Below the pieces are notes generated by a model that worked only from the letters and a program-made list of their open reading frames with translations, was not told the DNA's origin and searched no databases. A DNA stretch of 64,000 nt from Cellulomonas flavigena DSM 20109. GTDB taxonomy: Bacteria; Actinomycetota; Actinomycetes; Actinomycetales; Cellulomonadaceae. Numbering within the stretch: the first letter of the stretch is position 1; every line of letters begins with the position of its first letter. The DNA is taken from the NCBI RefSeq assembly GCF_000092865.1, contig NC_014151.1, positions 3,410,001 to 3,474,000 on the forward strand, written 5' to 3'. This document shows positions 32,653 through 39,791 of this stretch, in pieces. The position numbers and the translations under genes are program-made.

Positions 32653-35169
32653 ATGCCGACACCTGCACGCGCGCGCGGACGCCGGATCAGCGCCGTCCAG
32701 GCGCTCGCCCTGCTGCTCTCCTTCAGTCTCGTCGCCGGGCTCGGCGGTGTCCTCGCCGCCGGCCTCGTCCTGCCCGGCGTGGCCGTGGCCAACGGCATCA
32801 CGGGCATGACCGTCACGGCGTTCGACGACCTGCCGAGCGAGCTCGAGCAGCGGCCGCTGCCGGAGAAGTCGGAGATCCTCGCGGCCGACGGCACGCTGCT
32901 CGCGACGTTCTACGTCCAGAACCGCATCGTCGTGCCGTTGTCCGAGATCGCGCCGATCATGCAGCAGGCCGTCATCGCGGTCGAGGACCGCCGGTTCTAC
33001 GAGCACTCCGGCGTCGACCCGGCCGGCATGCTGCGGGCCGCGATCTCCAGCGCGGCCGGCGCCCAGCAGGGCGCGTCCACGCTCACGCAGCAGTACGTGA
33101 AGAACGTCTTCCTCGACGCCGCGGAGCGCGCGGAGGACGACGCCGAGCGCGACCGGCTGCGTGCCGAGGCCAAGGTCAGCAAGGGCGCCGAGGGCATCGC
33201 CCGCAAGCTGCGCGAGGCGAAGATCGCCATCACGCTCGAGAAGACGATGACGAAGGACGAGATCCTCGAGAAGTACCTCAACATCGCCGCCTTCGGGGCG
33301 TCGGTGTACGGCGTGGAGTCGGCGGCCCGCTACTACTTCAGCAAGTCCGCGAAGGACCTGAACTACCTCGAGGCCGCGACGATCGCGGGCATCACGCAGT
33401 CCCCCAGCGTCTGGGACCCGGTCGGCCGGGCCGACGAGACGCCCGAGCAGGACGCGGAGCGATACGCGAACTCCAAGACGCGTCGCGACAAGGTGCTCAG
33501 GGACATGGAGCAGGAGGGCTACATCACGCCGGAGGAGCTGGAGACGGGCCTCGCGACGCCCGTGGAGGCCACCCTCAACGTCTCCAAGCTCAACCAGGGC
33601 TGCATGTCCGCCGACACCACCGTCCCCGGCTCCGGCTTCTTCTGCGACTACGTCACCAAGGTCATCGCGAACGACCCCGCCTTCGGGGAGACCGCGCGCG
33701 ACCGGACCAACCTGCTCTACACGGGCGGCCTGACGATCACGACGACGCTGGTGCCCGGTGAGCAGGCGATCGCCGACGCCGAGGTCAAGAACGGCGTCCC
33801 CGTGAACGACCCGTCGGGTGTCGCGAGCTCGATCGTCTCGGTGGAGCCCGGGACCGGCAAGATCACCGCGATGGCGCAGAACCGCGTCTACTCGGCGCTC
33901 AAGGAGCAGAACCCCGGCGAGACCGCGGTCAACTTCAACACGAGCTTCCAGTACGGCGGGTCGGGCGGGTTCGCCCCCGGCTCGACGTTCAAGGTCTTCA
34001 CGCTGCTCGAGTGGCTCAAGCGGGGTCACGCGCTCAACGAGACCGTCAACGGCTCGCGCCTGACGTACAACACCAACGAGTTCACGGCCTCGTGCGTCGG
34101 GCGGCTGGGCAACGAGAAGTTCCCGTTCGGCAACTCCGAGGGCGGCAAGGCGATCAACCAGTCCGTCATCGACGCCACGCGCAACTCGGTGAACTCGGCG
34201 TACATCGCGATGGCGGCGCAGCTCGACCTCTGCGCGATCATGCAGGGCGCCGCCGACCTCGGTGTGACCAAGGCCGGCAACCCCAACCAGATCAACCCGC
34301 TCACCAACACCCCCATGGGCAACGTGCCGTTCGACCCGTTTCCCTCCGTCGTGCTCGGCACCGACTCGACCTCGCCGCTGCAGATGGCCGCGGCGTACGC
34401 GACGTTCGCGTCCAACGGCACCCACTGCAAGCCGATCGCGATCACGCAGGTGCTCGACGCCCAGGGCAACGAGCTGCCGATCCCGACCGCCGACTGCCGG
34501 GTCGGCGCGATCGACCCGCGGTACGCGTCGGCCATGAACTTCGCGCTGAGCAACGTGTGGACCGGCACGGCCAAGGACGTGGGCAAGCCGCCGTTCCCGG
34601 CCGCCGGCAAGACGGGGACCACGACGAAGAACGAGTACAACTGGTTCGTCGGGTACACGCCGCTGCGCGCGACGGCCGTCTGGGTCGGCTACAGCGAGAA
34701 CATGCGCACCATGAACCGCGAGACGATCAACGGGAAGTACTACGGGTACGGCCCGTACGGCTCGTCGATCGCCGCCCCCACGTGGAAGCGGTTCATGGTC
34801 CAGGTGCTCAACGGCGCCGACAACCAGGACTTCGCGAAGCCCGCCGACCGTGAGCTCAACGGCGAGCGCGTGGGCGTGCCGTCCGTGGTCGGCCAGAACG
34901 AGCAGCGGGCCCGCGAGATCCTCGAGGGTGCCGGGTTCCGGGTCTCCGTGTCCGGCGAGCAGGTGCCGTCCTCCTACCCGGCCGGGACGGTCGCGGAGCA
35001 GTCCGCGACGCTGGCTCCCCGCGGCTCGTCCATCTCGCTGAAGATCTCGAACGGCCAGCAGCCGGGCGGTGGCGGGCAGGGTGGGTTCCCGGGCGGCGGC
35101 GGCCAGGGAGGGTTCCCGGGTGGCCCACCGGCGCCGCCCAACCCGGGCGAAGGGCGTCGGGACCGGTGA
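32653..35169 (+). CDS. ponA: Class A penicillin-binding protein with PASTA domain (PonA2-like)
   Basis: An 838-residue bifunctional peptidoglycan synthase. A short basic N terminus precedes one membrane anchor at about residues 17-40. The GT51 transglycosylase follows, with VEDRRFYEHSGVD (catalytic Glu) and GASTLTQQYVKN. The transpeptidase has active-site serine in GSTFKVF, SxN as S-V-N in RNSVNSAYI and KTG in GKTGTTTKN. A single PASTA domain (VPSVVGQNEQRAREILEGAGF) and a Gly/Pro-rich tail end the protein. It polymerises and cross-links cell wall on the outer face of the membrane. The PASTA domain may sense muropeptides or beta-lactams. It overlaps the metallophosphoesterase gene by four bases. 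Confidence 0.94.
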   Translation: MPTPARARGRRISAVQALALLLSFSLVAGLGGVLAAGLVLPGVAVANGITGMTVTAFDDLPSELEQRPLPEKSEILAADGTLLATFYVQNRIVVPLSEIAPIMQQAVIAVEDRRFYEHSGVDPAGMLRAAISSAAGAQQGASTLTQQYVKNVFLDAAERAEDDAERDRLRAEAKVSKGAEGIARKLREAKIAITLEKTMTKDEILEKYLNIAAFGASVYGVESAARYYFSKSAKDLNYLEAATIAGITQSPSVWDPVGRADETPEQDAERYANSKTRRDKVLRDMEQEGYITPEELETGLATPVEATLNVSKLNQGCMSADTTVPGSGFFCDYVTKVIANDPAFGETARDRTNLLYTGGLTITTTLVPGEQAIADAEVKNGVPVNDPSGVASSIVSVEPGTGKITAMAQNRVYSALKEQNPGETAVNFNTSFQYGGSGGFAPGSTFKVFTLLEWLKRGHALNETVNGSRLTYNTNEFTASCVGRLGNEKFPFGNSEGGKAINQSVIDATRNSVNSAYIAMAAQLDLCAIMQGAADLGVTKAGNPNQINPLTNTPMGNVPFDPFPSVVLGTDSTSPLQMAAAYATFASNGTHCKPIAITQVLDAQGNELPIPTADCRVGAIDPRYASAMNFALSNVWTGTAKDVGKPPFPAAGKTGTTTKNEYNWFVGYTPLRATAVWVGYSENMRTMNRETINGKYYGYGPYGSSIAAPTWKRFMVQVLNGADNQDFAKPADRELNGERVGVPSVVGQNEQRAREILEGAGFRVSVSGEQVPSSYPAGTVAEQSATLAPRGSSISLKISNGQQPGGGGQGGFPGGGGQGGFPGGPPAPPNPGEGRRDR

Positions 35170-36149
35170 CGTCCTCCCCCACCGGCGCCGGTGCCACCGG
35201 CGCCGGTGCGGCGCTGCGTGCGGTCGGCGGGCTCGCGCTCGCCGGGGCCGCGGCGCTCGCATGGGCCTCGCTGGTCGAGGTGCGCTGGTACGCGCTGCGC
35301 GAGGTGACGGTCCCGGTGCTGCCGCCCGGGCAGGACCCGCTGCGCGTGCTGCACGTCTCCGACCTGCACCTGACCCCCGGTCAGCGGCACAAGGTCGACT
35401 GGGTGCGCGACCTGGCCACGCTCGACCCGCACCTCGTCGTCGACACCGGGGACAACTGGGCGCACCTCGACGCGATGCCCGCACTGCTGCACGCGCTCGA
35501 CCCGCTGCTGGCGGTGCCCGGTGCCTTCGTCCTCGGGTCGAACGACTACCTGGGCCCGGGGTTCAAGAACCCGGCGCGCTACCTGCTCCCCGACGCGCGG
35601 CGCGCGCCGACGCGCCCGCCGGTGGCGCTACCGTGGCGCGAGCTCGTGGCGCGCCTGACCGCGGCAGGCTGGGTGGACCTGTCGAACCGCCGTGACGTGC
35701 TCGAGGTCGACGGGCGCCGGCTCTCGCTCGTCGGCACGGACGACGCGCACCTGGACCGTGACGTGATGCCGCCGGCCGGTGGCGCGGACGACGCCCGCAC
35801 GTCCGACGGCCGCGCGCCCGCGGTCGACCTGCACCTGGGTGTCACGCACGCGCCGTACCGCCGCGTGCTCGACGCGATGCACGCCGACGGCGTCGACCTG
35901 ACGATCGCCGGCCACACGCACGGCGGGCAGCTCGCCGTGCCCGGCTGGGGCGCCCTGACGACCAACTGCGACCTCGACCTGCGCCGCGCCAAGGGCCTGC
36001 ACGGCTGGCCCGGCGCACGTCCCGACCGGCCCGACGGCGCGGGGTCGTCGTGGCTGCACGTCTCCGCCGGGCTCGGGACGTCCCCGTACGCACCGGTGCG
36101 CTTCGCGTGCCGCCCCGAGGCCACGCTCCTCACGCTCGTCTCGCCGTGA
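35166..36149 (+). CDS. Membrane-anchored metallophosphoesterase
   Basis: A 327-residue calcineurin-like phosphoesterase with an N-terminal membrane helix at about residues 20-40. The metal-binding motifs are VSDLHLT (D-x-H), VVDTGDNW (GD) and GSNDYLGPG, where GNHD would be normal. GVTHAPY and GHTHGG complete the set. The change of GNHD to GSND keeps the asparagine and aspartate but loses the histidine of that motif. It starts at GTG in a GTGA overlap with ponA, the order seen for ponA2 and Rv3683 in mycobacteria (recalled). Substrate is unknown, and a cell-envelope role is likely from the partner gene. Confidence 0.85.
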   Translation: MTSSPTGAGATGAGAALRAVGGLALAGAAALAWASLVEVRWYALREVTVPVLPPGQDPLRVLHVSDLHLTPGQRHKVDWVRDLATLDPHLVVDTGDNWAHLDAMPALLHALDPLLAVPGAFVLGSNDYLGPGFKNPARYLLPDARRAPTRPPVALPWRELVARLTAAGWVDLSNRRDVLEVDGRRLSLVGTDDAHLDRDVMPPAGGADDARTSDGRAPAVDLHLGVTHAPYRRVLDAMHADGVDLTIAGHTHGGQLAVPGWGALTTNCDLDLRRAKGLHGWPGARPDRPDGAGSSWLHVSAGLGTSPYAPVRFACRPEATLLTLVSP

Positions 36150-36311
36150 CGGCCGGGTGTTCGGGCCGAGCCGGCCGTCGTCGGCGAGCCCGTGCTCCCG
36201 CTGCGCCGCCTTCAGCCGGTCCCGGGTCCGGCTGCCGAAGTAGCCGTCGACGAGGATGTCCTCGAACCCGTAGCAGTACCGCAGCGAGCGCCGGTCACAG
36301 CATTCCGTCAC
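36150..36311 (-). pseudogene. Remnant of a peptidoglycan-binding domain protein
   Basis: The minus strand encodes VTECCDRRSL, then LVDGYFGSRTRDRLKAAQRE and GLADDGRLGPNT. This is a good PG_binding_1 (PGBD) half-motif (DGxFGxxT...QxxxGLxxDGxxGPxT). No stop codon ends it; the frame simply runs antisense into the phosphoesterase gene. The usual C-terminal W-x-AL of the domain is missing. A short N-terminal region with no signal peptide precedes it. It looks like a decayed 3'-truncated gene in the 304-bp gap before the tRNA. Confidence 0.45.
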
Positions 36312-36434
36312 GTTCGGGCCACGACGCCCCGTTCGCGCGTGACCCGGATCACGTCGCGACGCCCGGTCGGGCACCCGTCGGCGGTGCTGGCGCCCACCGG
36401 AGAAACGCATTTCGTCTCCCGGCCCTGCGTCGGC

Positions 36435-36440
36435 TATCCT
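36435..36440 (+). promoter_or_regulatory. -10 box TATCCT of tRNA-Pro
   Basis: TATCCT lies 13 bases before the mature 5' end of the tRNA, a position suitable for a short leader processed by RNase P. Confidence 0.45.
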
Positions 36441-36453
36441 TGCCAGGCTCCAC

Positions 36454-36527
<74 letters not shown>

Positions 36528-36532
36528 CAGGT

Positions 36533-36570
36533 CGAAGGCCCTGACCGGCAGATGCCGGTCAGGGCCTTCG
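36533..36570 (+). terminator. Terminator hairpin after tRNA-Pro
   Basis: A perfect 17-bp stem CGAAGGCCCTGACCGGC / GCCGGTCAGGGCCTTCG surrounds a 4-nt loop AGAT. It starts six bases past the tRNA and is followed by TCGTT. Confidence 0.88.
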
Positions 36571-36610
36571 TCGTTCCCGGGCCGCTCCCGGGCCGTTCGG
36601 GGCCGGCCCG

Positions 36611-37582
36611 TCAGGGCGCGAGGTACGCGACCGCGCCGTCCACGGCGCGCAGCACGACGCGCACGTCCGCGTCCGGGTCCGTCGGGGCCTCGACCCGCTG
36701 CCGGCCGGCCGTGTCGAGGGTCAGCGCCACGGGCTCGCCGTTGCCGTGCACCGTGAGGTCGCCGTCGACCGTCGACGCCGTGACGTCGCCCGCCACCGCC
36801 GCGACCAGCACGTCGCCGTCCGTGCTGGTCGCCGTCAGCGCACCCCGCACGTCGCTGACCTCGAGCCGACCGCTCGTCGTCCGCGCCTCGACGTCCCCGC
36901 CGACCCGCAGCACGTCCACCCGACCGTCGACCGTGCCCACCACCACACCGCCCGTGACGTCCGCGACACGCAGCGCGCCGTCGGTCACGTCCGCGAGCAC
37001 CGCGCCCCGCACGTCGTCGACGCTCACGTCGCCGTCGGCGCCGCGCACCTCCACGTCCCCGCGCGTGCCGCTGACGTGCACGTCCCCGTCCGTCGCGCGC
37101 ACCGTCACCGCGTCCGACGGCCCGGCCACCCGGACGTCACCGTCACCCGACCGCACGACCACCCGGGTGCCCTCCGGGACCGTCACGCTCAGGTCCGCGG
37201 AGCAGCGCACCGCGATCGCCGGGCACCGGTGGCGCACGACCGTGCGCTCGCCGTCCGACCGCACGTCGTAGGCCGGCGCGCTCCACGCGTACTGCGCCTC
37301 GCGGTCGACGCGGACCTCCTGCACGGCCTCGGCGCTCACGTGCACCTGCCCGTCCGCGACGACCTCCACGACGTCCGTCGCCGCGAGCGTCGCCGAGCCG
37401 GACGACTCCTGCGTGAACAGCCACGCCAGACCCTGGAGCACCCCGAGCGCGACCGCCGCGAGGGCGAGCGCGACGCCCAGGACCGTCAGGGCGATGCCGC
37501 CGGGCGAGCGCCTGCGTGGCGCCGACGCGGCCGGGAGCGTGGCGGGAGCCGTCGGGACGTCGGTGGGCCGGGCGGCGGTCAC
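36611..37582 (-). CDS. DUF4097-family membrane-anchored beta-repeat protein
   Basis: A 323-residue protein with a short cytosolic N terminus and one membrane segment at about residues 30-55 (GIALTVLGVALALAAVALGVL). An external region is built of about ten short beta repeats with the pattern G-D-V-x-V (for example GDVRVAGPS, GDVHVSGTRG, GDVEVRGADG). This is typical of DUF4097 adhesin-like/PspC-associated domains that form a right-handed beta-solenoid. Function unknown. It starts at GTG in a GTGA overlap with the response regulator, so it is the third gene of a sensor-regulator operon and may be its output or an envelope stress component. Confidence 0.85.
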   Translation of the reverse strand: MTAARPTDVPTAPATLPAASAPRRRSPGGIALTVLGVALALAAVALGVLQGLAWLFTQESSGSATLAATDVVEVVADGQVHVSAEAVQEVRVDREAQYAWSAPAYDVRSDGERTVVRHRCPAIAVRCSADLSVTVPEGTRVVVRSGDGDVRVAGPSDAVTVRATDGDVHVSGTRGDVEVRGADGDVSVDDVRGAVLADVTDGALRVADVTGGVVVGTVDGRVDVLRVGGDVEARTTSGRLEVSDVRGALTATSTDGDVLVAAVAGDVTASTVDGDLTVHGNGEPVALTLDTAGRQRVEAPTDPDADVRVVLRAVDGAVAYLAP

Positions 37583-38250
37583 GGTCGCGCTCCGTTCGTC
37601 GGGCCGTCCTCCAGCCACCGCAGGACCGCGAGGACGCGGCGGTGGTCGTCGGAGTCGGGCGGCAGGTCGAGCTTGGTGAGGATCGAGGTGACGTGCTTCT
37701 CGACGGCCGGCAGCCCGACGACGAGCCGGTCGGCGATCGCCGCGTTCGAGCGACCTTCCGCCATGAGCGCGATGACCTCGCGCTCGCGGGGCGTCAGCAG
37801 GTCGGACAGGCTGCGCCGGGACCGGGCGAGCACCTGCGCGACGACCTCGGGGTCGACGACGGTGCCGCCGGCGGCGACCCGTGCCAGCGCGGCGAGGAAG
37901 TCGTCGACGTCGGCCACGCGGTCCTTGAGGACGTAGCCCAGACCGCCCGCGTCACCCACGAGCAGCTCGCGGGCGTAGCGCTGCTCGACGTACTGCGAGA
38001 GCACCAGCACCGGAAGCCCCGGGTGCAGCCCGCGCAGGTGGACGGCGGCACGCAGGCCCTCGTCGGTGTGCGTGGGCGGCATGCGGACGTCGGTGACGAG
38101 CACGTCCGGCAGGTCGGCGTCGGGGTCGCCCAGGGCGGCGACGAGCGCGTCGGCTGTCGGGTAGCCGGTGACGGTGTGCCCCTCGGCGGTGAGCAGCCGG
38201 GACAGGCCGTCCAGCAGGAGGACCGAGTCCTCGGCGATCACGATGCGCAC
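37579..38250 (-). CDS. LuxR/NarL-type response regulator
   Basis: A 223-residue two-domain regulator. The receiver (about 1-120) has acidic residues EDS near the start, phospho-acceptor aspartate in VLVTDVRMPP, and lysine in GYVLKDRV. A C-terminal LuxR HTH (about 150-215) contains LLTPREREVIALMAEGRSNAAIADRLVVGLPAVEKHVTSI. The GTG at 38250 has GGAGGTGCC just upstream. It overlaps both neighbours: 13 bases with the kinase and four with the DUF4097 gene. It likely binds the palindrome at 39674-39697 (inference). Confidence 0.93.
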   Translation of the reverse strand: MRIVIAEDSVLLLDGLSRLLTAEGHTVTGYPTADALVAALGDPDADLPDVLVTDVRMPPTHTDEGLRAAVHLRGLHPGLPVLVLSQYVEQRYARELLVGDAGGLGYVLKDRVADVDDFLAALARVAAGGTVVDPEVVAQVLARSRRSLSDLLTPREREVIALMAEGRSNAAIADRLVVGLPAVEKHVTSILTKLDLPPDSDDHRRVLAVLRWLEDGPTNGARP

Positions 38251-39617
38251 GGCACCTCCACGGTGAGCACGGTGCCCCGGCCCGCGGGGCTGACGAGGTC
38301 GAACGAGCCGTCGAGCGCCTCGACGCGGCGGCGCAGGCCGTCGAGCCCGCCGCCCGGCGCGGCCGTCGCGCCCCCCGCACCGTCGTCGGACACCTCGACG
38401 CGCAGGCGGTCGTCGCGGACGTCGGCCCGCACCGCGGCGCGCGTCGCGCCCGCGTGCTTGGCGACGTTGGTGAGCGCCTCCGCGACCACGAAGTACGCCG
38501 CGGCCTGGGCCGGCGACCCCACCGCCTCGACGCCCGTGACCTCGACGTCCACCGGCACGGGCGAGCGCGCCGCGAGCGCGGACAACGCCGCGTCCAGCCC
38601 GCGGTCCGTCAGCACCGCGGGGTGCACGCCCCGCACGAGGTCGCGCAGCTCGGCCAGCACCTCCTTGACCTCGCCGTGCGCGGCCTCCAGCGCGGCCGCG
38701 GCCGCGGCCGGGTCCTGTGCCGCGGCACGGCGGGCCACGCCCAGCTCCACACCGAGCGCGACGAGCCGCTGCTGCGCGCCGTCGTGCAGGTCCCGTTCGA
38801 TGCGCCGACGCTCCTCGTCGGCTGCGACCACCGCCGCGGTGCGGGTCTCGCGCAGGTGCTCGGCCCGCCCCTCGGCGACGTCGGCGCGCTGCTCGGCGGC
38901 GCGCGCGGCGCGCTCGGCCTCGGCCCGCGACCGCCCGCCCAGCAGGGCCCGCGCCAGCCGCACGTACGCGAGGTTCGCCAGCTGCACCACGAGCGCCGAG
39001 AGCCACAGGGCCGCGACCGCAGCCGGCACCAGGAGGGCCATGTGCGACGCCGACACCCGCTCCGCGAAGGGCACCGCCGGCACCACGAGCGCGCCCGCCG
39101 CGAGCCCCACGGCCAGCGGCCCCGCCGTCCACACGAGCAGCCACGCCACGAGCCCGTGCGCGAGCGCCGCCCACGAGCGCGCGTCACGCAGCCACGCCCA
39201 CCACGCCCGTGGCCGCAGCAGCCCGTCCGGGGCCGGTGCGGGCGCCGGCACGGTCACGCCGAGCTGCGCCCGCAGCCGCTCCCGCTCCCCCACGCCGTAC
39301 CAGCGGGCCAGCGCGAGCGTCAGCGCGAGCACCGGCAGACCCAGCACGACGACGGCCAGACCGGCACCGAGAGCCACGCCCGTGAGGAGCACCACCACCG
39401 CCGCGAGGCCCACGACGGCCGCGACCGCGAGCTGCCCGGCCCCCGCCCAGGTCGCACCCGACACCGGGGCGAGCGCGAGCGGGCGCCCGCCGGTGAGCAT
39501 CGGGGCGACCGCGCGCACGTCGTCCGCGACCGCGATCTCGTCGAGGTGCGCGGTCGGGGCCGCGTCCGGGCGGTGCGGGGGCCGCGGCGGGGCGTCGACG
39601 TCGGGACGTGGGGTCAT
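38238..39617 (-). CDS. Sensor histidine kinase (HisKA_3 family)
   Basis: A 459-residue kinase. The N-terminal half has several hydrophobic segments (about residues 60-110 and 150-240). The HisKA_3 dimerisation domain contains the phospho-histidine in RRRIERDLHDGAQQRLVALG. The HATPase domain has EALTNVAKHAGAT (N box) and VSDDGAGG (G box). The final strand reads GRGTVLTVEVP. It phosphorylates the adjacent LuxR-type regulator, and the signal is unknown. ATG 39617 is preceded by TAGCGT at the leaderless spacing. An upstream palindrome suggests autoregulation. Confidence 0.92.
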   Translation of the reverse strand: MTPRPDVDAPPRPPHRPDAAPTAHLDEIAVADDVRAVAPMLTGGRPLALAPVSGATWAGAGQLAVAAVVGLAAVVVLLTGVALGAGLAVVVLGLPVLALTLALARWYGVGERERLRAQLGVTVPAPAPAPDGLLRPRAWWAWLRDARSWAALAHGLVAWLLVWTAGPLAVGLAAGALVVPAVPFAERVSASHMALLVPAAVAALWLSALVVQLANLAYVRLARALLGGRSRAEAERAARAAEQRADVAEGRAEHLRETRTAAVVAADEERRRIERDLHDGAQQRLVALGVELGVARRAAAQDPAAAAAALEAAHGEVKEVLAELRDLVRGVHPAVLTDRGLDAALSALAARSPVPVDVEVTGVEAVGSPAQAAAYFVVAEALTNVAKHAGATRAAVRADVRDDRLRVEVSDDGAGGATAAPGGGLDGLRRRVEALDGSFDLVSPAGRGTVLTVEVPCAS

Positions 39618-39624
39618 GGGGACG

Positions 39625-39630
39625 ACGCTA
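39625..39630 (-). promoter_or_regulatory. -10 box TAGCGT of the histidine-kinase operon
   Basis: TAGCGT on the minus strand ends seven bases before ATG 39617, giving a leaderless start for the three-gene operon. Confidence 0.55.
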
Positions 39631-39673
39631 GGCGCCGTGCCGCTGCCGCGGCAGCAGTGCCCACCCACGTCCT

Positions 39674-39697
39674 GGGGGTAGGGCCAGCCCTACCCCC
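39674..39697. promoter_or_regulatory. Perfect palindrome upstream of the histidine-kinase operon
   Basis: GGGGGTAGGGC and GCCCTACCCCC are exact inverted arms (11 bp each) around CA. The centre is about 70 bp before the predicted start of transcription, a normal activator-site distance. This is a candidate response-regulator operator. Confidence 0.55.
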
Positions 39698-39709
39698 GGC
39701 AGGAACGAC

Positions 39710-39748
39710 GAGGGGCCGGTCCCGGGGGCTACCCGGGACCGGCCCCTC
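39710..39748 (-). terminator. Terminator of the GH48 gene
   Basis: A perfect 17-bp GC-rich stem GAGGGGCCGGTCCCGGG / CCCGGGACCGGCCCCTC with loop GGCTA lies 44 bp beyond the cellulase stop. It may also insulate the convergently placed operator region. Confidence 0.85.
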
Positions 39749-39791
39749 ACCCGCCGTGCATGGGGTCACGGTGGGATGGGTCGGTCAGCCG

